Source: Ciona savignyi
Lineage: Eukaryota > Chordata > Ascidiacea > Phlebobranchia > Cionidae
NCBI GenBank assembly: GCA_000149265.1
Contig: CH003241.1
Location: 356,580-420,579, forward strand
Direction: 5' to 3'
Length of the DNA: 64,000 nucleotides
Shown: piece after piece, positions 1 through 14,730 of the stretch
How positions within the stretch are numbered: position 1 is the first letter of the stretch
Layout: each line of letters opens with the position of its first letter
The notes under the pieces: model-generated
Told to the model about the DNA's origin: nothing
Database searches by the model: none
What the model saw: the letters and a program-made list of their open reading frames with translations, nothing else
Translations under genes and position numbers: made by a program

Positions 1-75
1 CAATGAGACATTTCTACTAGTGAGACATTTCTACCCTTAAGGGAGTTTCAACTTTATGACAAAACAAATTTTCAG

Positions 76-3044
76 GTGGTTCTAGCGTGGATATTGGCTA
101 CTGGGAGTCTCTGCTCTCACAGTTAAAAGCTTTCCTAGCCCGAGCGCGTTTGAGGGATCGGCACCAGGCGTTACTGCAGGACAAACTTCACAAACTGAAG
201 TTGGAACAGTTGGGAGAAAATGAAGAAGAAAGAAAAACGATTCCTGATGAGTCCTCAGAGGTGAGGTTTGCACTGTCCGACTGGTTAGTGCATCGCCTTT
301 CAATCAAAAGTTCCCATTCACGGGGATAAACATGACATCATATCCTAACTTTACTATTCCATCGTTTAAAGCCGGAGTGTTAAATATTTATATTTTGCCA
401 TATTTTTAGCAAGCTTTTATTTTTATCCTACATTTACCTTTAAAACATATCCAGAGTCCGAAAGCTGAAGGAACAAGTGATCCAACAGAGGTGGATGAGG
501 ATCAGGTCAAGGAGGAGGACATTGAAAAGGAGGATAAAGTGACGTTGACTGAAGGAGATCTCGAACTCAAATGCATGGAGGAATTCGACGAAGGTAAAGT
601 TAGAAGGATTGGAGTGTACAGACATGATAGTACTAGGATGTTTGGTTAGATTTAGGTCTTCTCTTTTAGGTATCTAGGTTTTGTAAGATTTGATAAATAT
701 ATATTTGACGGTTTGGTTTAATACCCTTTGTCCTTAAGTGCCTCAAGGTTAACCTTGTTTTTTTCCGTCAAAGTGCCATGATAGTACTAGGATATTCGGT
801 TAGATTTAGGTCTAGTGTTAAATCTAGGATTTGTAAGATTTGGTGAAACTCCATATTAGGGTTTGGGTTAATACCCTTTGTTCTTATTTGCCTCAAGGTG
901 AACCCTGGATTTTTCCTTCAAAAGTACCGTTCAATTTGGTTTCCGTCAAAGTACTGTTCAATTTGGTTTCCGTCAAAGTACCGTTTAATTAACTCTTTTC
1001 CAATATAATTAACCCACCACATTTCCGATTTCCCACCCCCACCACATATTTCTTGAATTTCAAATCGATCTTCCTCCAGGCAGCTACTCCCCGAAGCTGC
1101 TCCGACTCCGGGACCTCCCTCCGGATGTTGTGCTCCTTGATCCGGAGGAGGACACGATGACGATCGACGGGAAGAGGAAGCTGCTCACGAAGACGGGTGA
1201 CGCGAGGTCAGGACAGGAGGACGCATTCATCCGAAGAGCAAAGGAGGGGATGGACACTCAGGAAGAAGCAACTTTCGCTGTCGAAGCAAATTTATCCCAC
1301 CAGGTAAATTAGTGGGGCATGGCCCATGGTATCCCTGCTTACTAGGAATCAAATTAATTCCTCCAGGTATTACATTAGTGGAGCACAGCCCATGGTATCC
1401 CTTACTAGGAATGTAGGCCTTAGAGAAACTTTTCTCCAGGGCCCAGGGATCTAATACATATGTACGTTGATTATTCGTATGGGTCAATTTACCGTAATAT
1501 GCCAAAGTGTAAGGATTATGTAGATTAGCTTTTTGTTCTGTAAACAACGATATATGCATATATTTTGAACTTCTTAAAAATATCTTACCCTCAAAATGTT
1601 AAAAACCTTGACAAAAAATGTTGACAAAAGTATGCTTACAAAAAGCTCTCCACTCAGGTTTTCCTTTGGGCCGACAAGTACCGACCGAGAAAACCACGTT
1701 TCTTCAACCGGGTTCACACCGGCTTCGAGTGGAACAAATACAACCAGACCCATTACGATTTCGACAACCCCCCACCCAAGGTAGTACAAGGGTACAAGTT
1801 CAATATATTCTACCCCGATTTGATTGAGAAACACGTCCCGCCAACCTACACCATCACGCCCGATGGAGATTCAACCGATTTTGCGGTAGGAAAAATAGGA
1901 ATAATTTATTATATTCAAAGCTATACGCGCTGTATGCGGGATACTAGGAATAATTTATTATATTCATAGCTATACACGCTGTATGCGGGATACTGGGAAT
2001 AATTCAGTTATTTAGCTTTATATGCGCTGTATATCCGGTATTTGGTTCCGTATTCTGTCAGTTTGACGAACGGTAACAGGTACGTATTTAAAACTGCAAA
2101 TTGTTATTTATTCGTGTGGATCATACATAACACACTGCAATAGCTCCGGTAACCTTACGGTGGACACAAAGGTAATATGACGATTGCCTGTGTGTTAACC
2201 CACTTGGTTTTCCCATTCACGGGAATAAACATGAATATCATATCCTATATCCCACCCTATTTATTGTAGTTTTTATTGGAAATATTATATATTAATTTGA
2301 TACAATAAAAACAACTTAGCGGATGGTTTTAGTTATGCTATTTCCTCTTGTTTTATATATCATTATTAACATTTACTCTATATATTGAAGGATGTTAAAC
2401 TTAATACCTGAACTTAAATATAGGACTAGTTAAAAACCAGTATTAGGCCTATAATGACCTAAATTCCCATTCCCGAGACTACCGTGGACCTGTCTATGCT
2501 AATGTAATATAGTTTAAACCAGTGATGGGATTCAAGAGGTTCACATGGGTTTGGTCGAACCCGTTCCTTAGAACGTTGGGATAAATCACAGACTCAATTC
2601 TTGCTTTTTTACAGACATTAGACCTTTTAGGGAACCTGTTGTTAGTAAGTACGATACAAAAGAGAACCTGTTCTTTCAAATTTGAATCCCATCACTGTCA
2701 ACAACCCACTATATATCCAATGCCTTTTCTGTGAATTCCTGCTTTGTTAAAATGTCCACATTCCTGTAGTTTAAAACTCAACCATTAGTTTGGGTTAGCC
2801 ATTAGTAATATTTTTAACACTGATATTCCAATAGTTACATATTTCCGCCTTTTATTAGAAACCTATTTAAGCTATTAAATCACAGGTTCTCCGTTTTTCG
2901 GCCGGCCCACCATACCAAGACATCGCATTCAAAATTGTCAATAGAGAATGGGAGTATTCCCACAAACATGGTTTCAGGTGTCAGTTCTTAAACAGCATCT
3001 TCCAACTTTGGTTCCACTTTAAAAGATACCGATACAGACGCTGA
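76..3044 (+). CDS. CACTIN: Cactin, C-terminal part (5' end outside window)
   Basis: Five exons join in phase: 76-260, 455-593, 1080-1303, 1658-1885, 2886-3044 (TGA at 3042). The first begins at an acceptor, so upstream exons lie left of the window. The encoded C-terminal half reads YWESLLSQLKAFLARARLR, then an acidic linker, then FLWADKYRPRKPRFFNRVH, GFEWNKYNQTHYDFDNPPP, and the end WLFHFKRYRYRR-type tail (here LWFHFKRYRYRR), which is the hallmark conserved C-terminus of Cactin. Cactin is a nuclear, spliceosome-associated protein linked to NF-kB/Toll signalling and sister-chromatid cohesion through pre-mRNA splicing. Phases are 0, 1, 0, 0, and every junction is GT-AG. Introns carry two tandem repeats and a SINE fragment. 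It is convergent with the PDZK1IP1-like gene, with about 490 bp between stop codons. Family identity is near certain from the C-terminal domain. Confidence 0.96.
625..995. repeat. Tandem repeat in a Cactin intron
   Basis: Two diverged copies of a roughly 150 bp unit begin TGATAGTACTAGGAT near 624 and 778. They are followed by about three copies of a 27 bp unit containing GTTCAATTTGGTTTCCGTC between 928 and 995. Non-coding, inside the intron between the exons ending at 593 and starting at 1080. Confidence 0.8.
1895..2045. repeat. Tandem repeat (~60 bp unit) in last Cactin intron
   Basis: About 2.4 copies of a unit with GGAATAATTTATTATATTC followed by AGCTATACNCGCTGTATGCGGGATACT. The copies drift to the right. 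Confidence 0.8.
2128..2249 (+). mobile_element. SINE-A fragment (3' part)
   Basis: Matches the right half of the SINE-A family in this window: CACTGCAATAGCTCCGGTAACC, then TGACGATTGCC, then CCCATTCACGGG, then an ATCCTAT tail. The tRNA-like head is missing. Confidence 0.8.
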
Positions 3045-3534
3045 AAGAGGTAACCAACTTTATAGGTCATTTTAAGTTGTTGTATTTCCAAATTACGGGG
3101 GTAATTAAAATCTTTTCAAAATATACAGCGTATTTTAATACAGCGTATATTTATAATTTAAGCGACTTAAAATCTGCTACTTTCTGTTAATAGATCGATG
3201 CCCAAATATGGTTAACCATCAGTGGAAAGTGCAACTGTAAAGAAGGTATTTAAGAGAAGTACGAGAGACTGCGTCTACAAAGCGACGGTTTTGACGCCTT
3301 TTTATAAATGAATACAATTTTATCAAAATACAATGTTGTTTTACATTTATCTAAAAATCAAATCAAGTCACTACGTTTTCAACGAGGTTAAATCTTTTTT
3401 TAGAAGTTATTAAAAATTACTTCTTTTTTTTAAATCTTTTTTTTTAGTAGTTATTAAAAATTACAAAATTTTACAGAAGAATTGAGGCGTTTTTACAGCA
3501 TAGAACAGTTTAGTGAGAGAAGTACTGTAGTCGA

Positions 3535-6153
3535 TCACAGTTCAGTTGTCTCCTCAACAGCATGGTCAAAGGCGCCGTTCTCGTAAACATTGGTAACAGA
3601 GTGATGATTGTTTTCTTCAATTTTTTCAAAATCGTCATAGTTTTCGTCCTTGTCACTGTAAAACAGAATAGGATAGGATATTTATGTTTATCTACGTAAA
3701 TGGGAAAACCAAGAGGGTTAACACACGGGCAATCGTCAAATCACCTCGCGTTTCGCCGTCGAGCTGTTGTATATGATAGACACGTTCCTTCAATTTAGTA
3801 GAACCCATTTATTCACTGGGTTCAGGCAATGTTCGTAAAGTGCCTTGCCCAAAAACAAAACCGACTAGCTAGCGACCAGTTTTGCACCTGCAACCTTTAG
3901 ATTGAAAGGCGACGCACTTAACCGCCAGACTAACTGGCCTGGTGAAACAAAAAGTTAGAATGATACTCCTGTTCAGTTTTCCACGTGAAAGAATTAACGA
4001 CAGTAATTGTAGAACTGTGACATCCACATATAAACATTCGGGGATGACAAAGTTTTTTAGTTGTCGTTGTTTTAATTTTAGAAAACAGCACATCATTAAT
4101 GTCTATGTCAAGAAAACGAGTATCACAGCACAAGAATAAATTACTTTTCATGTTTATCTACGTGAATGAGAAAACGAAGGGGTTTAACACACGGCCAATA
4201 GTCAAATCGCCTCGCACTCGCCAGGTTATCGGAGCTAGTGTGTTGTGTATAAATTAGACACTCCTTCAATTTGGTAAAACCCATCATTCCACTTGGTACT
4301 GGCAATGTTTGTTAAGGGTCCTACACAAAGACACAACCGACTATCAGTTTCAAACCTGCAATCCTTTGGATCCGACCGGTTAGCCGTTAGCGCAATAGGA
4401 AATAGCGTCGAATTAAAGACCGTTATGCACTGGAATACAGAACTTACCGCACATTACCTCAGCCCAGTGGATCAATGGGTTCTACTAAAACTTAGTGTTT
4501 TGAGCATAACCAACACAATGCAATAGCTACAGTAACCTGAAAGTGGGCAGGGGACCACAACAAAAATATTTTTCAATGGCCAAAAAACAAGGGGTTTACA
4601 AATGACTTATGTTGTTCATTGGTTGGACTTTGACACTCGATGTTGCACAGAATGGAAATTCCCGTTCAGTTAACCTTTACCTTTCTCGGAATTTATTTAA
4701 TTAGCCACTTACTATAAGTATTTCTCACATACAAAGTGATTGAAAAGCAGGAAGACAAACGCCAGCACCAGAAATCCGCATACCGCTATGATGCCAACAA
4801 GCCACGGCTCTATGTAAGTCGACCCACCTGTATATAGGAATAAACCAATGATAATAGTGAAGTTAATTATTTATCTTTTATTTTACAAAGGACATGCAAA
4901 TACAAAACGATCACCAAAACGTTGATATAAAATAGGCAAAATAATTAAATAGGATAGGATAGGATATTCATCTTTATCCCCGTGAATGGGAAAACCAAGG
5001 GGGTTAACACACAGGCAATCGTCAGATCACCTCGCGCCCATCGTCGGGTTACCGGAGCTATTGCAGTGTGTTGTATATGATAGAAACGTTCCTTCAATTT
5101 GGTAGATACCATTAATCCGATGGGTTCAGGCAATGTCCGTGAAGTGTCTTGCCCAAGGACACAACCGACTAGCTAGCGACCAGTTTCGCACCTGCAACCT
5201 TTCGATTGAAAGGCGACGCACTTAACCGTTAGACCAACGGGAAATCTTCTTAAAACGACCCCCCCTCAGTACTGGGTCGTGCTTGCACACTTTTAGTAAA
5301 GGCTATATAATTTAGTTAATCTTGATATAATTTCTTTTTTATTTTATTGTAAGGTTTAACGGCCACGTCACTTTTTTTTCTACATCATACTGTGTCTGTT
5401 CACCGGCGTGTTTTAACTCTGCCATTTTATCCTGTCTCCTCGGCTTTGGTTAATTATGCCTTTCACGGGGATAAACACGATTATCCTATTCTATGTCATT
5501 CTTATTCAAGTAACGAAGATGCGAAAGAATAAACTAAACTAAACTGACCAACTAAAAAGCAAAGAAACTACTATAGTGGACATTATAGTTAAAGATGTTA
5601 CAAGTTACCATGTAAATTTTTGTGCAGTGGCGCATTCATTTTCCTTTTCCCGCCGAATGCCTCTTTTCAGTGTGGCATGGCATTAGTTTGTAAGCTTAAA
5701 AAGGATTCTATGACATTCATGTTTATCTCCGTGAATAAGAAAACCAAGGTGGTTAACACACGGGTAATCGTCAGATTACCTCGCGCCCACCTTCGGGTTA
5801 CACGGAGCTATTTCAGTATGCTGTGTATGGTTCACAAGTTTCTTCAATTTGCAAGAAACCATTAATTGGCTGCGTTCATGCAATTTCATCGGCTGAAAGG
5901 CGATGCACTAACTCACCAGACTAATCTGTCGTACGAGGAGATTAAAACCACTGCTGTAATGCCTAGTTAAGAAATGTAAAACTAAACACTAAAAACATAA
6001 TCGATGCGTTTCCACGCGTTTTAACTGATCTGCTTATGTGGTACGGTGTTTGGAAAACTAAATAAAGTTTACACAGTACTTACTTGCCGCTAGTACATTG
6101 TTGGGCGTCACCAGAAAAACCAAAGCCAGTATTAACACCAAGTCTTTCCACAT
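3535..6153 (-). CDS. PDZK1IP1 (MAP17)/SMIM24-like single-pass membrane protein
   Basis: Three exons on the minus strand (6153-6084, 4827-4713, 3655-3535) join in phases 1 and 2 to give 101 residues. Residues 1-23 form a signal peptide starting MWKDLVLILALVFLV. After a very short ectodomain comes a TM segment around residues 29-53: IEPWLVGIIAVCGFLVLAF then NHFVCEK. This closely resembles the PDZK1IP1 (MAP17) core, which has a P-W-x2-G-L-I-A-V start and an N-H-F-W-C end. The tail is acidic, contains NVYENGAF, and ends T-T-E-L, a class I PDZ ligand as in MAP17. Vertebrate MAP17 binds PDZ scaffolds such as PDZK1 at the apical epithelial membrane and affects SGLT2. The same role here is inference. 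Vertebrate members are slightly longer (about 114-130 residues). Introns hold several SINE-A copies. Confidence 0.85.
3668..3944 (-). mobile_element. SINE-A copy
   Basis: Nearly full-length, reversed: GATAGGATA tail at the left, then GTTAACACACGGGCAATCGTC, and the tRNA-like head (GGCGACGCACTTAACCGCCAGACTAACTGGC in reverse) at the right. Lies in intron 2 of the PDZK1IP1-like gene. Confidence 0.85.
4148..4400 (-). mobile_element. SINE-A copy, degraded
   Basis: Reversed SINE-A with the GTTTATCTACGTGAATG end at left and diverged head at right. A second, forward fragment (CAGCCCAGTGGATCAATGGG and CAATGCAATAGCTACAG) lies at about 4461-4560, so two insertions face each other. Confidence 0.7.
4951..5241 (-). 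mobile_element. SINE-A copy, well preserved
   Basis: Starts with three AGGAT units, runs through CCCCGTGAATGGGAAAACC and the head with GCACCTGCAACCTTTCGATTG, and ends at GTTAGACCAACGGG. Close to the family consensus, so probably a young insertion. Sits between exons 1 and 2 of the PDZK1IP1-like gene. Confidence 0.9.
5245..5550 (+). repeat. Interspersed repeat family C
   Basis: Shares the GGTTTAACGGCCACGTC block and the AATAAACTAAACTAAACT end with copies at 7725-8070, 34808-34980 and 49660-50025. No coding potential seen. The SINE-A-like CACGGGGATAAACACGATTATCC is embedded near 5466. Confidence 0.6.
5706..5937 (-). mobile_element. SINE-A copy, diverged
   Basis: Reversed copy with TTCATGTTTATCTCCGTGAAT at left and a decayed tRNA-like head (GGCGATGCACTAACTCACCAGACTAATCTG) at right. 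Confidence 0.75.
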
Positions 6154-7220
6154 GTTGTGAGATTAAATTTTTCAAATGTATTTCCTATTTTCAATCTATA
6201 AAATTATTGTATTTCCTATTTTTTAATCTATAAAAAATTTTGCGCAGTCCACCTTTCAATATGTATTTTAAATTAGCCGCTATCTTATCCTTTTGAGTTC
6301 TGTTGTTAAAGTGAAGTATACTTGGCAATCCCTATTTAAAATTATTCATTTAATAGTTTAAACAGCAACTTATTCAATACTATAGACACGAGGTAGTGTG
6401 GTGATCTAAGGCTGTAATGCCACTCCTGCTTTAAGCATAACCATCCCTATACTTCTATGCCTGTCAGACAAGAAGTCCCGAAACCTGCTTAGCCAATACA
6501 CTTCAATAACTCTTTAGTGGGGAGTGTTTCTGCTTCACTGAAGACGCTTAGTCTACTCTGCATTTTCTCTGTGGGATTGTTCGACTGTCTGGCATTAATG
6601 AATAATGAAAAACTAGCTGTTCCTGCAGTTCCACAGTCACTAATATTTAACCAAACCTCTGTTGACGCAATTGCATAATAGGATTTAGCACGGTAAACAC
6701 TCAGTCCATCACAAGCCCAATATTTGTTTTAAGTCGTCAGTACCATGTTTAAATGAATTAAGGCTACAACGATTCCATTGCACACAAAAGAAAAGATTTC
6801 AACACACACAAAGCAGCGATGAAAAACTTCTCTTATTATAAATAGGTTAATTATTCCACTGAAAACTGGTAAAAGCAAGAAACAGTAAAGGAACAGTACA
6901 TGCAGCATGATTTAAAACACCTTTAAAAACTGAAAACTTTACAAGGGTGCATCCCTCCACCTACGATTTTATAGAATAATTTTGAAGATGGTAAAAAAAT
7001 CCAATGCCTTAGTGCCGTAGTTACAAATTGTAGTCATGGTACAGTGTCAATAACCATGCAGTAACACTAAATATCCATTTATCATATTGGTGGACGCATT
7101 GCATATAAAGCCAGAATTAATTAAGGTTGGCTTGTGCAGTAAATATGAAAGAGAAATAAATTAGATTAAGTAGTCAACGAGTAAGTTGCATAAAAGCAGC
7201 ATATCAATGCACTAATGCAG

Positions 7221-7316
7221 CTAGTGTCTTATTTGCAAAATATTGACAAGTAGATACAACATGCCAATGATTAAAACAGCTATGAAGGCAATTGTTCCAA
7301 GAAACCAGGACAAAAC
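7221..7316 (-). CDS. Orphan terminal exon encoding a C-terminal TM segment
   Basis: On the minus strand an acceptor (ATTTTAACATTGCAG) is followed in phase 0 by 31 codons and TAG. The peptide VLSWFLGTIAFIAVLIIGM then LYLLVNILQIRH is a clear TM helix with a short tail, the pattern of a last exon. I could not find a partner exon nearby. AK3 exon 4 (9375-9547) also ends in phase 0, so an alternative AK3 3' end is formally possible. A separate small membrane-protein gene is equally possible. No family recognised. Confidence 0.35.
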   Translation of the reverse strand, partial: VLSWFLGTIAFIAVLIIGMLYLLVNILQIRH

Positions 7317-7724
7317 CTGCAATGTTAAAATATGGTATCACTTTATTTATAAAGATGTTTAGTTAGTGTCTGTTCTAAATAATACATTAATAAGATAGTC
7401 TATTCTATTTATCCTTGTGGACAGGAAAACACATAGCACACAGGCAAACATTGTCATTACCCCATACCCACAAACGGGTAACAGAAATATTGCAGTGTGT
7501 TATATGTATACGGTTTTTCTGTTTTAATTTGAATAATATGGGTGTTCTGTTTTAATTTACACCATTAATGCACGGGATTCAAACGATGGCTATTAAATTT
7601 CCTTCCTAGTACACCTAAGCTAGCACCTGGTTTCAATTACATAACCTTTCAGCTAAAGGTTTATGCTGTAACCATCTGAATTATGTTGTTGCATAGTATT
7701 GCCTTTGTAAGTGTTGAACTTTTT

Positions 7725-8070
7725 AGTGGAATTTCATTTTTTGGGTTTTTCTTTTTTCACTGTGGCCCACACTTTCCGGACCACCCCTTCTTTAAAGCCG
7801 ACTCCCCCCATTGCACGGGTCTCTTTACGCACACTTTTCTTCGAGGCTTAGTGTTATAGTGTAATTTTTGTTTTATAAACAACTATTATTTTTCTATTTA
7901 TTTTTTTTAATTTGTTTAGCAAGTCTAATTTTACCAAATTTTAATAGTTATTGCTTGTTTTTAGACGTGTTCTAACGACTGTCGTTTTGCCGTTTTTCCC
8001 GTTTCCCAAATTTTATTCAATAGCCCGGATTTATGTTTTCATCGTGGAAACAAAAAATAAACTAAACTAA
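7725..8070 (+). repeat. Interspersed repeat family C
   Basis: About 345 bp: GTGGAATTTCATTTT start, then CTTTAAAGCCGACTCCCCC, then GACTGTCGTTTTGCCGTTTTTCCCG, and an AATAAACTAAACTA end. The copy at 49660-50025 matches along most of its length. Confidence 0.75.
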
Positions 8071-8241
8071 GTATGCCACTGAAGAAATAAATTGGTATAT
8101 ACACCTGAAGCCCAAAGTATTCACATTTGGGTCAACTTGACATAGTTGAAACAATGTTCAAATTTATAATGAATTGAGATTTGCCAAACAAAATTTGGTA
8201 TTGAATAATGCCAACAACTATAGTTGTAGTTCAACATACTT

Positions 8242-11637
<3,396 letters not shown>

Positions 11638-12565
11638 GTCTGTTTGGCTGTTTTGATTTAGCAATGAAACCAATAATAGCAGCAATGCTGCAAAAACTTT
11701 ACAAAAAATATATACAATTGTTGTATATTACTTCAAATCTGAAATAACGACCTATTATAAATTATTTTTAATCCTAAAACGACAGGCAAATAATATACTT
11801 TTATTAAAACGTCAATTAAACTGTCAATAACCATTAAAAACTAGACAAATAATATAAAAATTAGATGAAAGAAGTCTAACGAGTGCAGCAATAATTTTCG
11901 TCGTACAGTGTTCAAGAGGAATTACTCGACCATGACAGCAAAACGTAATTCATGTGACTGGTCATACACCGGTAGTGTTTCCTTAATAAACCTTTTGACT
12001 ATTACAGTAGGACTCAACCGTTTTAAGGTTCATTTTAACTGTTGCTCATATAATTTGTGTTATATTTACTTTTAGGTTTTCAAACTTGCGTGTTTTGTCA
12101 CAAAAACAACAGTTTTCAAAGCTACGTGGCAACACTGGTTCAATAGTTTAGCTTCACTGTGGCGTACTAAAGCTCAATGTTCCGAAGACAAGTTTGAGAT
12201 GGTGACGTCAATTTTAACGTTACAGATGATAACGTTAAATTTGATATAATTATAAACGTAACGATTTCAGATCAAGTGAAAGCCGTTCAATATACGTATT
12301 TGTAAAATTTGACCAATGACACATGAGCTACAGTTTGTGTTATTTTAAATAATTCTAAAGTGTTTTGTATAAATGTGAGCCAACTGTACCAAGAGGTTTA
12401 ATTATGTAGATTTTGTTTAAGAGTCTACATACTGCAAAGAATCAAAATTTATTTTAGTAGGCCTATCCATTTTTATGCAGCCTAATTTTTGGTTAACAAT
12501 CTTTAATTTTACTTTTGCCCAGGATCTTCAATTCTATATTTAGATTTTCAGCTGTAATTTGCACT

Positions 12566-13816
12566 ATGATTCACAGTCTGTTTATGGTGAACTCCCATCG
12601 GGATATTTTTATGGAGAAACATTGGAAAACTGCGGTGAAACGATCTATTTGCGACTATTTCTTCAACGCTTTAGAAAAGGCTTCCAGTCCAGAAGACATC
12701 CCACCAGTTATTTCAACTCCACACCATTATCTCATCACTGTATACAGGGATCGACTCTACTTTGTTTCGGTCATTGGAAAAGAAGTGCAGCCATTGTTTG
12801 TGATAGAGTTCCTGCATCGAATTATGGATACCTTCGTGGAGTACTTCAATGAATGCTCTGAAAGAGTGATTAAAGAAAACTATGTTGTAGTGTATGAGCT
12901 TTTGGAAGAGATGCTGGATAATGGATTCCCTCTTGCTACAGAAAGCAATGTCTTAAAGGAGCTGATTAAACCACCCAATATTCTACGAACAGTTGTGAAC
13001 ACAGTTACTGGGCAGAGCAATGTGGCAGATCATTTGCCAACTGGACAACTGTCCAATATTCCATGGAGAAGATCAGGAGTGAAATATGCAAGTAATGAAG
13101 CTTATTTCGATGTTACAGAGGAGGTGGATGCCATTATTGACAGATCGGGATCAACTGTTTTTGCAGAAATACATGGCAGTATTGATGCATGTGTAAAGCT
13201 GACAGGCATGCCTGATTTAACTCTATCTTTTGTCAATCCCAGAATGTTGGATGATGTGAGTTTCCACCCGTGTGTTCGCTTCAAACGATGGGAAAATGAA
13301 AAAGTACTGTCCTTTGTACCACCCGATGGTAATTTTACACTCTGCTCTTATCATATTGGATCGCAAGGAATGGTCTCCATTCCAATCTATGTAAAACACA
13401 ATGTCCATTACGCTGGATCTGGTGGCAAATTTGAAGTGACAGTTGGATCTCGGCATACCATGGGTAAAATTATTGAGGATTTAAGAATCTCAGCAGTCAT
13501 GCCGAAGCAGGTCACCAACGTCAACCTTTTGCCTTCGCAAGGCGAGTACAGCTTCAAACCTGTGGAGAAGGAAGTCGTTTGGGATGTCGGTAGAATGGCA
13601 CCAGGAAAACCCCCATCCATAAAAGGAATTCTTAGTCTTCAGGCCGGGGTTCCTGCTCCGGAAGAGAAGCCGACAGTAACCGTGCATTTCAAGATTCAAC
13701 AGCTAGCAATATCTGGATTGCGGGTCAACCGATTAGACATGTACAGTGAAAAGTACAAGCCATTCAAGGGTGTAAAATACATAACAAAAGCTGGGAAGTT
13801 TCAGGTTCGCACTTGA
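12566..13816 (+). CDS. AP3M1: AP-3 complex subunit mu
   Basis: A single uninterrupted reading frame of 416 residues, against 418 in human AP3M1/AP3M2, from MIHSLFMVNSHRDIFMEKHW to the end TKAGKFQVRT. Residues about 1-140 form the longin-like N-domain (PPVISTPHHYLI, ENYVVVYELLEEMLDNGFP). About 180-416 form the mu homology domain that binds tyrosine-based YxxPhi signals (SNIPWRRSGVKY, NEAYFDV, VSFHPCVRFKRWE, NRLDMYSEKYKPFKGVKY). AP-3 sorts cargo from endosomes to lysosomes and related organelles. ATG 12566 is chosen because it matches the family N-terminus; the open frame continues upstream without conserved sequence. Acceptor-like TTTTGCCCAG (to 12522) and GATTTTCAG (to 12551) lie just upstream, fitting a 5' UTR intron or trans-splicing. 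Lack of coding introns stands out among multi-exon neighbours. One AP3M gene may serve for both vertebrate paralogues. Confidence 0.97.
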   Translation: MIHSLFMVNSHRDIFMEKHWKTAVKRSICDYFFNALEKASSPEDIPPVISTPHHYLITVYRDRLYFVSVIGKEVQPLFVIEFLHRIMDTFVEYFNECSERVIKENYVVVYELLEEMLDNGFPLATESNVLKELIKPPNILRTVVNTVTGQSNVADHLPTGQLSNIPWRRSGVKYASNEAYFDVTEEVDAIIDRSGSTVFAEIHGSIDACVKLTGMPDLTLSFVNPRMLDDVSFHPCVRFKRWENEKVLSFVPPDGNFTLCSYHIGSQGMVSIPIYVKHNVHYAGSGGKFEVTVGSRHTMGKIIEDLRISAVMPKQVTNVNLLPSQGEYSFKPVEKEVVWDVGRMAPGKPPSIKGILSLQAGVPAPEEKPTVTVHFKIQQLAISGLRVNRLDMYSEKYKPFKGVKYITKAGKFQVRT

Positions 13817-14730
13817 AGATGATGTGCATGATGATATTTCATGGTGCTTAATGAGTTACTTTTAACACAAAATAGCATACAATAACATACCTAGTGGTAT
13901 TCAACATGCAATCATAGATAAAGATCAATTGTCAATAAGCAATATCAACATCGCTTACATTTTTAAATATTTGATATCTATTAATGTCCAATGTGTAATT
14001 GTACCCTCATAACAAACTATATTTATTTATTTGTTGATCAGTAAATGTTATTTTAATAACTTCTTGTTGAGTTTATTAGATCATCTATTTACTGTTTTGT
14101 GAAGAGTTTATTTGTTCAAATTGTCCAAAATTATATTGTGGCGCAAACGATAAACGAAAATTAAAGCTCTGTCAACAAAAAATGTTGTTATTATTGTGAA
14201 TAATACTATTCAACAGTCACTATTAAAAGTATTCCCAATTACGTTACAATGGATTCTCTATTAAAACAACAGTGTATATGGGATAGAATACTGTATTTTA
14301 TGAAGATGGAGTGAAATCAAAATTTTATAATCCTAAACCGATTGTTAAGTGCCCTACAAAAGACCACAGATAAAAAATCAGAGAATTAGTTCGGCTGTAG
14401 ATTGAATCTGGTCACATAGCTACAGTGAATTGTATGTCAACAAGTAAAGGTGGTCTTAGTGTATTTCAATCTTAAGCAGTAAGGATGCCCATAGAAATCA
14501 GACAGGTTTAAATTTCAAACTTATAAATAATGAAATTGGAAATGAACAATTTTTGATAACACACATCGCACACAAACAATTCTAAACCAATTGCTGTACC
14601 TATTCATTGGTCTACTAAATACAAAGGGCAGTAAAATTTATTGTGATGCAGTTTTGTCATTTAACATACATTATATATATGTATATATATATATAGAGAG
14701 AGAATAGCCCGGTAATTTGCAACTGCACCA

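Larger units (their letters stand above)
6154..8241. other. Repeat-bearing intergenic stretch
   Basis: Between the PDZK1IP1-like start and the AK3 stop. It holds one splice-acceptor-linked TM exon (7221-7316), a degraded SINE-A in reverse at about 7397-7685, and a repeat-C copy at 7725-8070. The remaining sequence is AT-rich with no supported exon. Confidence 0.6.

Noticed and set aside
4945-5133. Open frames with GSTKLKERVYHIQHTAIAPVT, repeated at 50888, 55475, 29032 and 60451
   Set aside because: The same peptide recurs because it is SINE-A read through. It is not a protein family.
8086-8150. Possible minus-strand exon pairing with the orphan TM exon
   Set aside because: The frame matching phase 0 has a stop 27 nt before the donor-like site, with no acceptor between.
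14660-14702. TATA-like run TATATATATGTATATATATATATAG as a promoter
   Set aside because: It lies just past the 3' end of the Ser-rich gene and is better read as a simple-sequence repeat.
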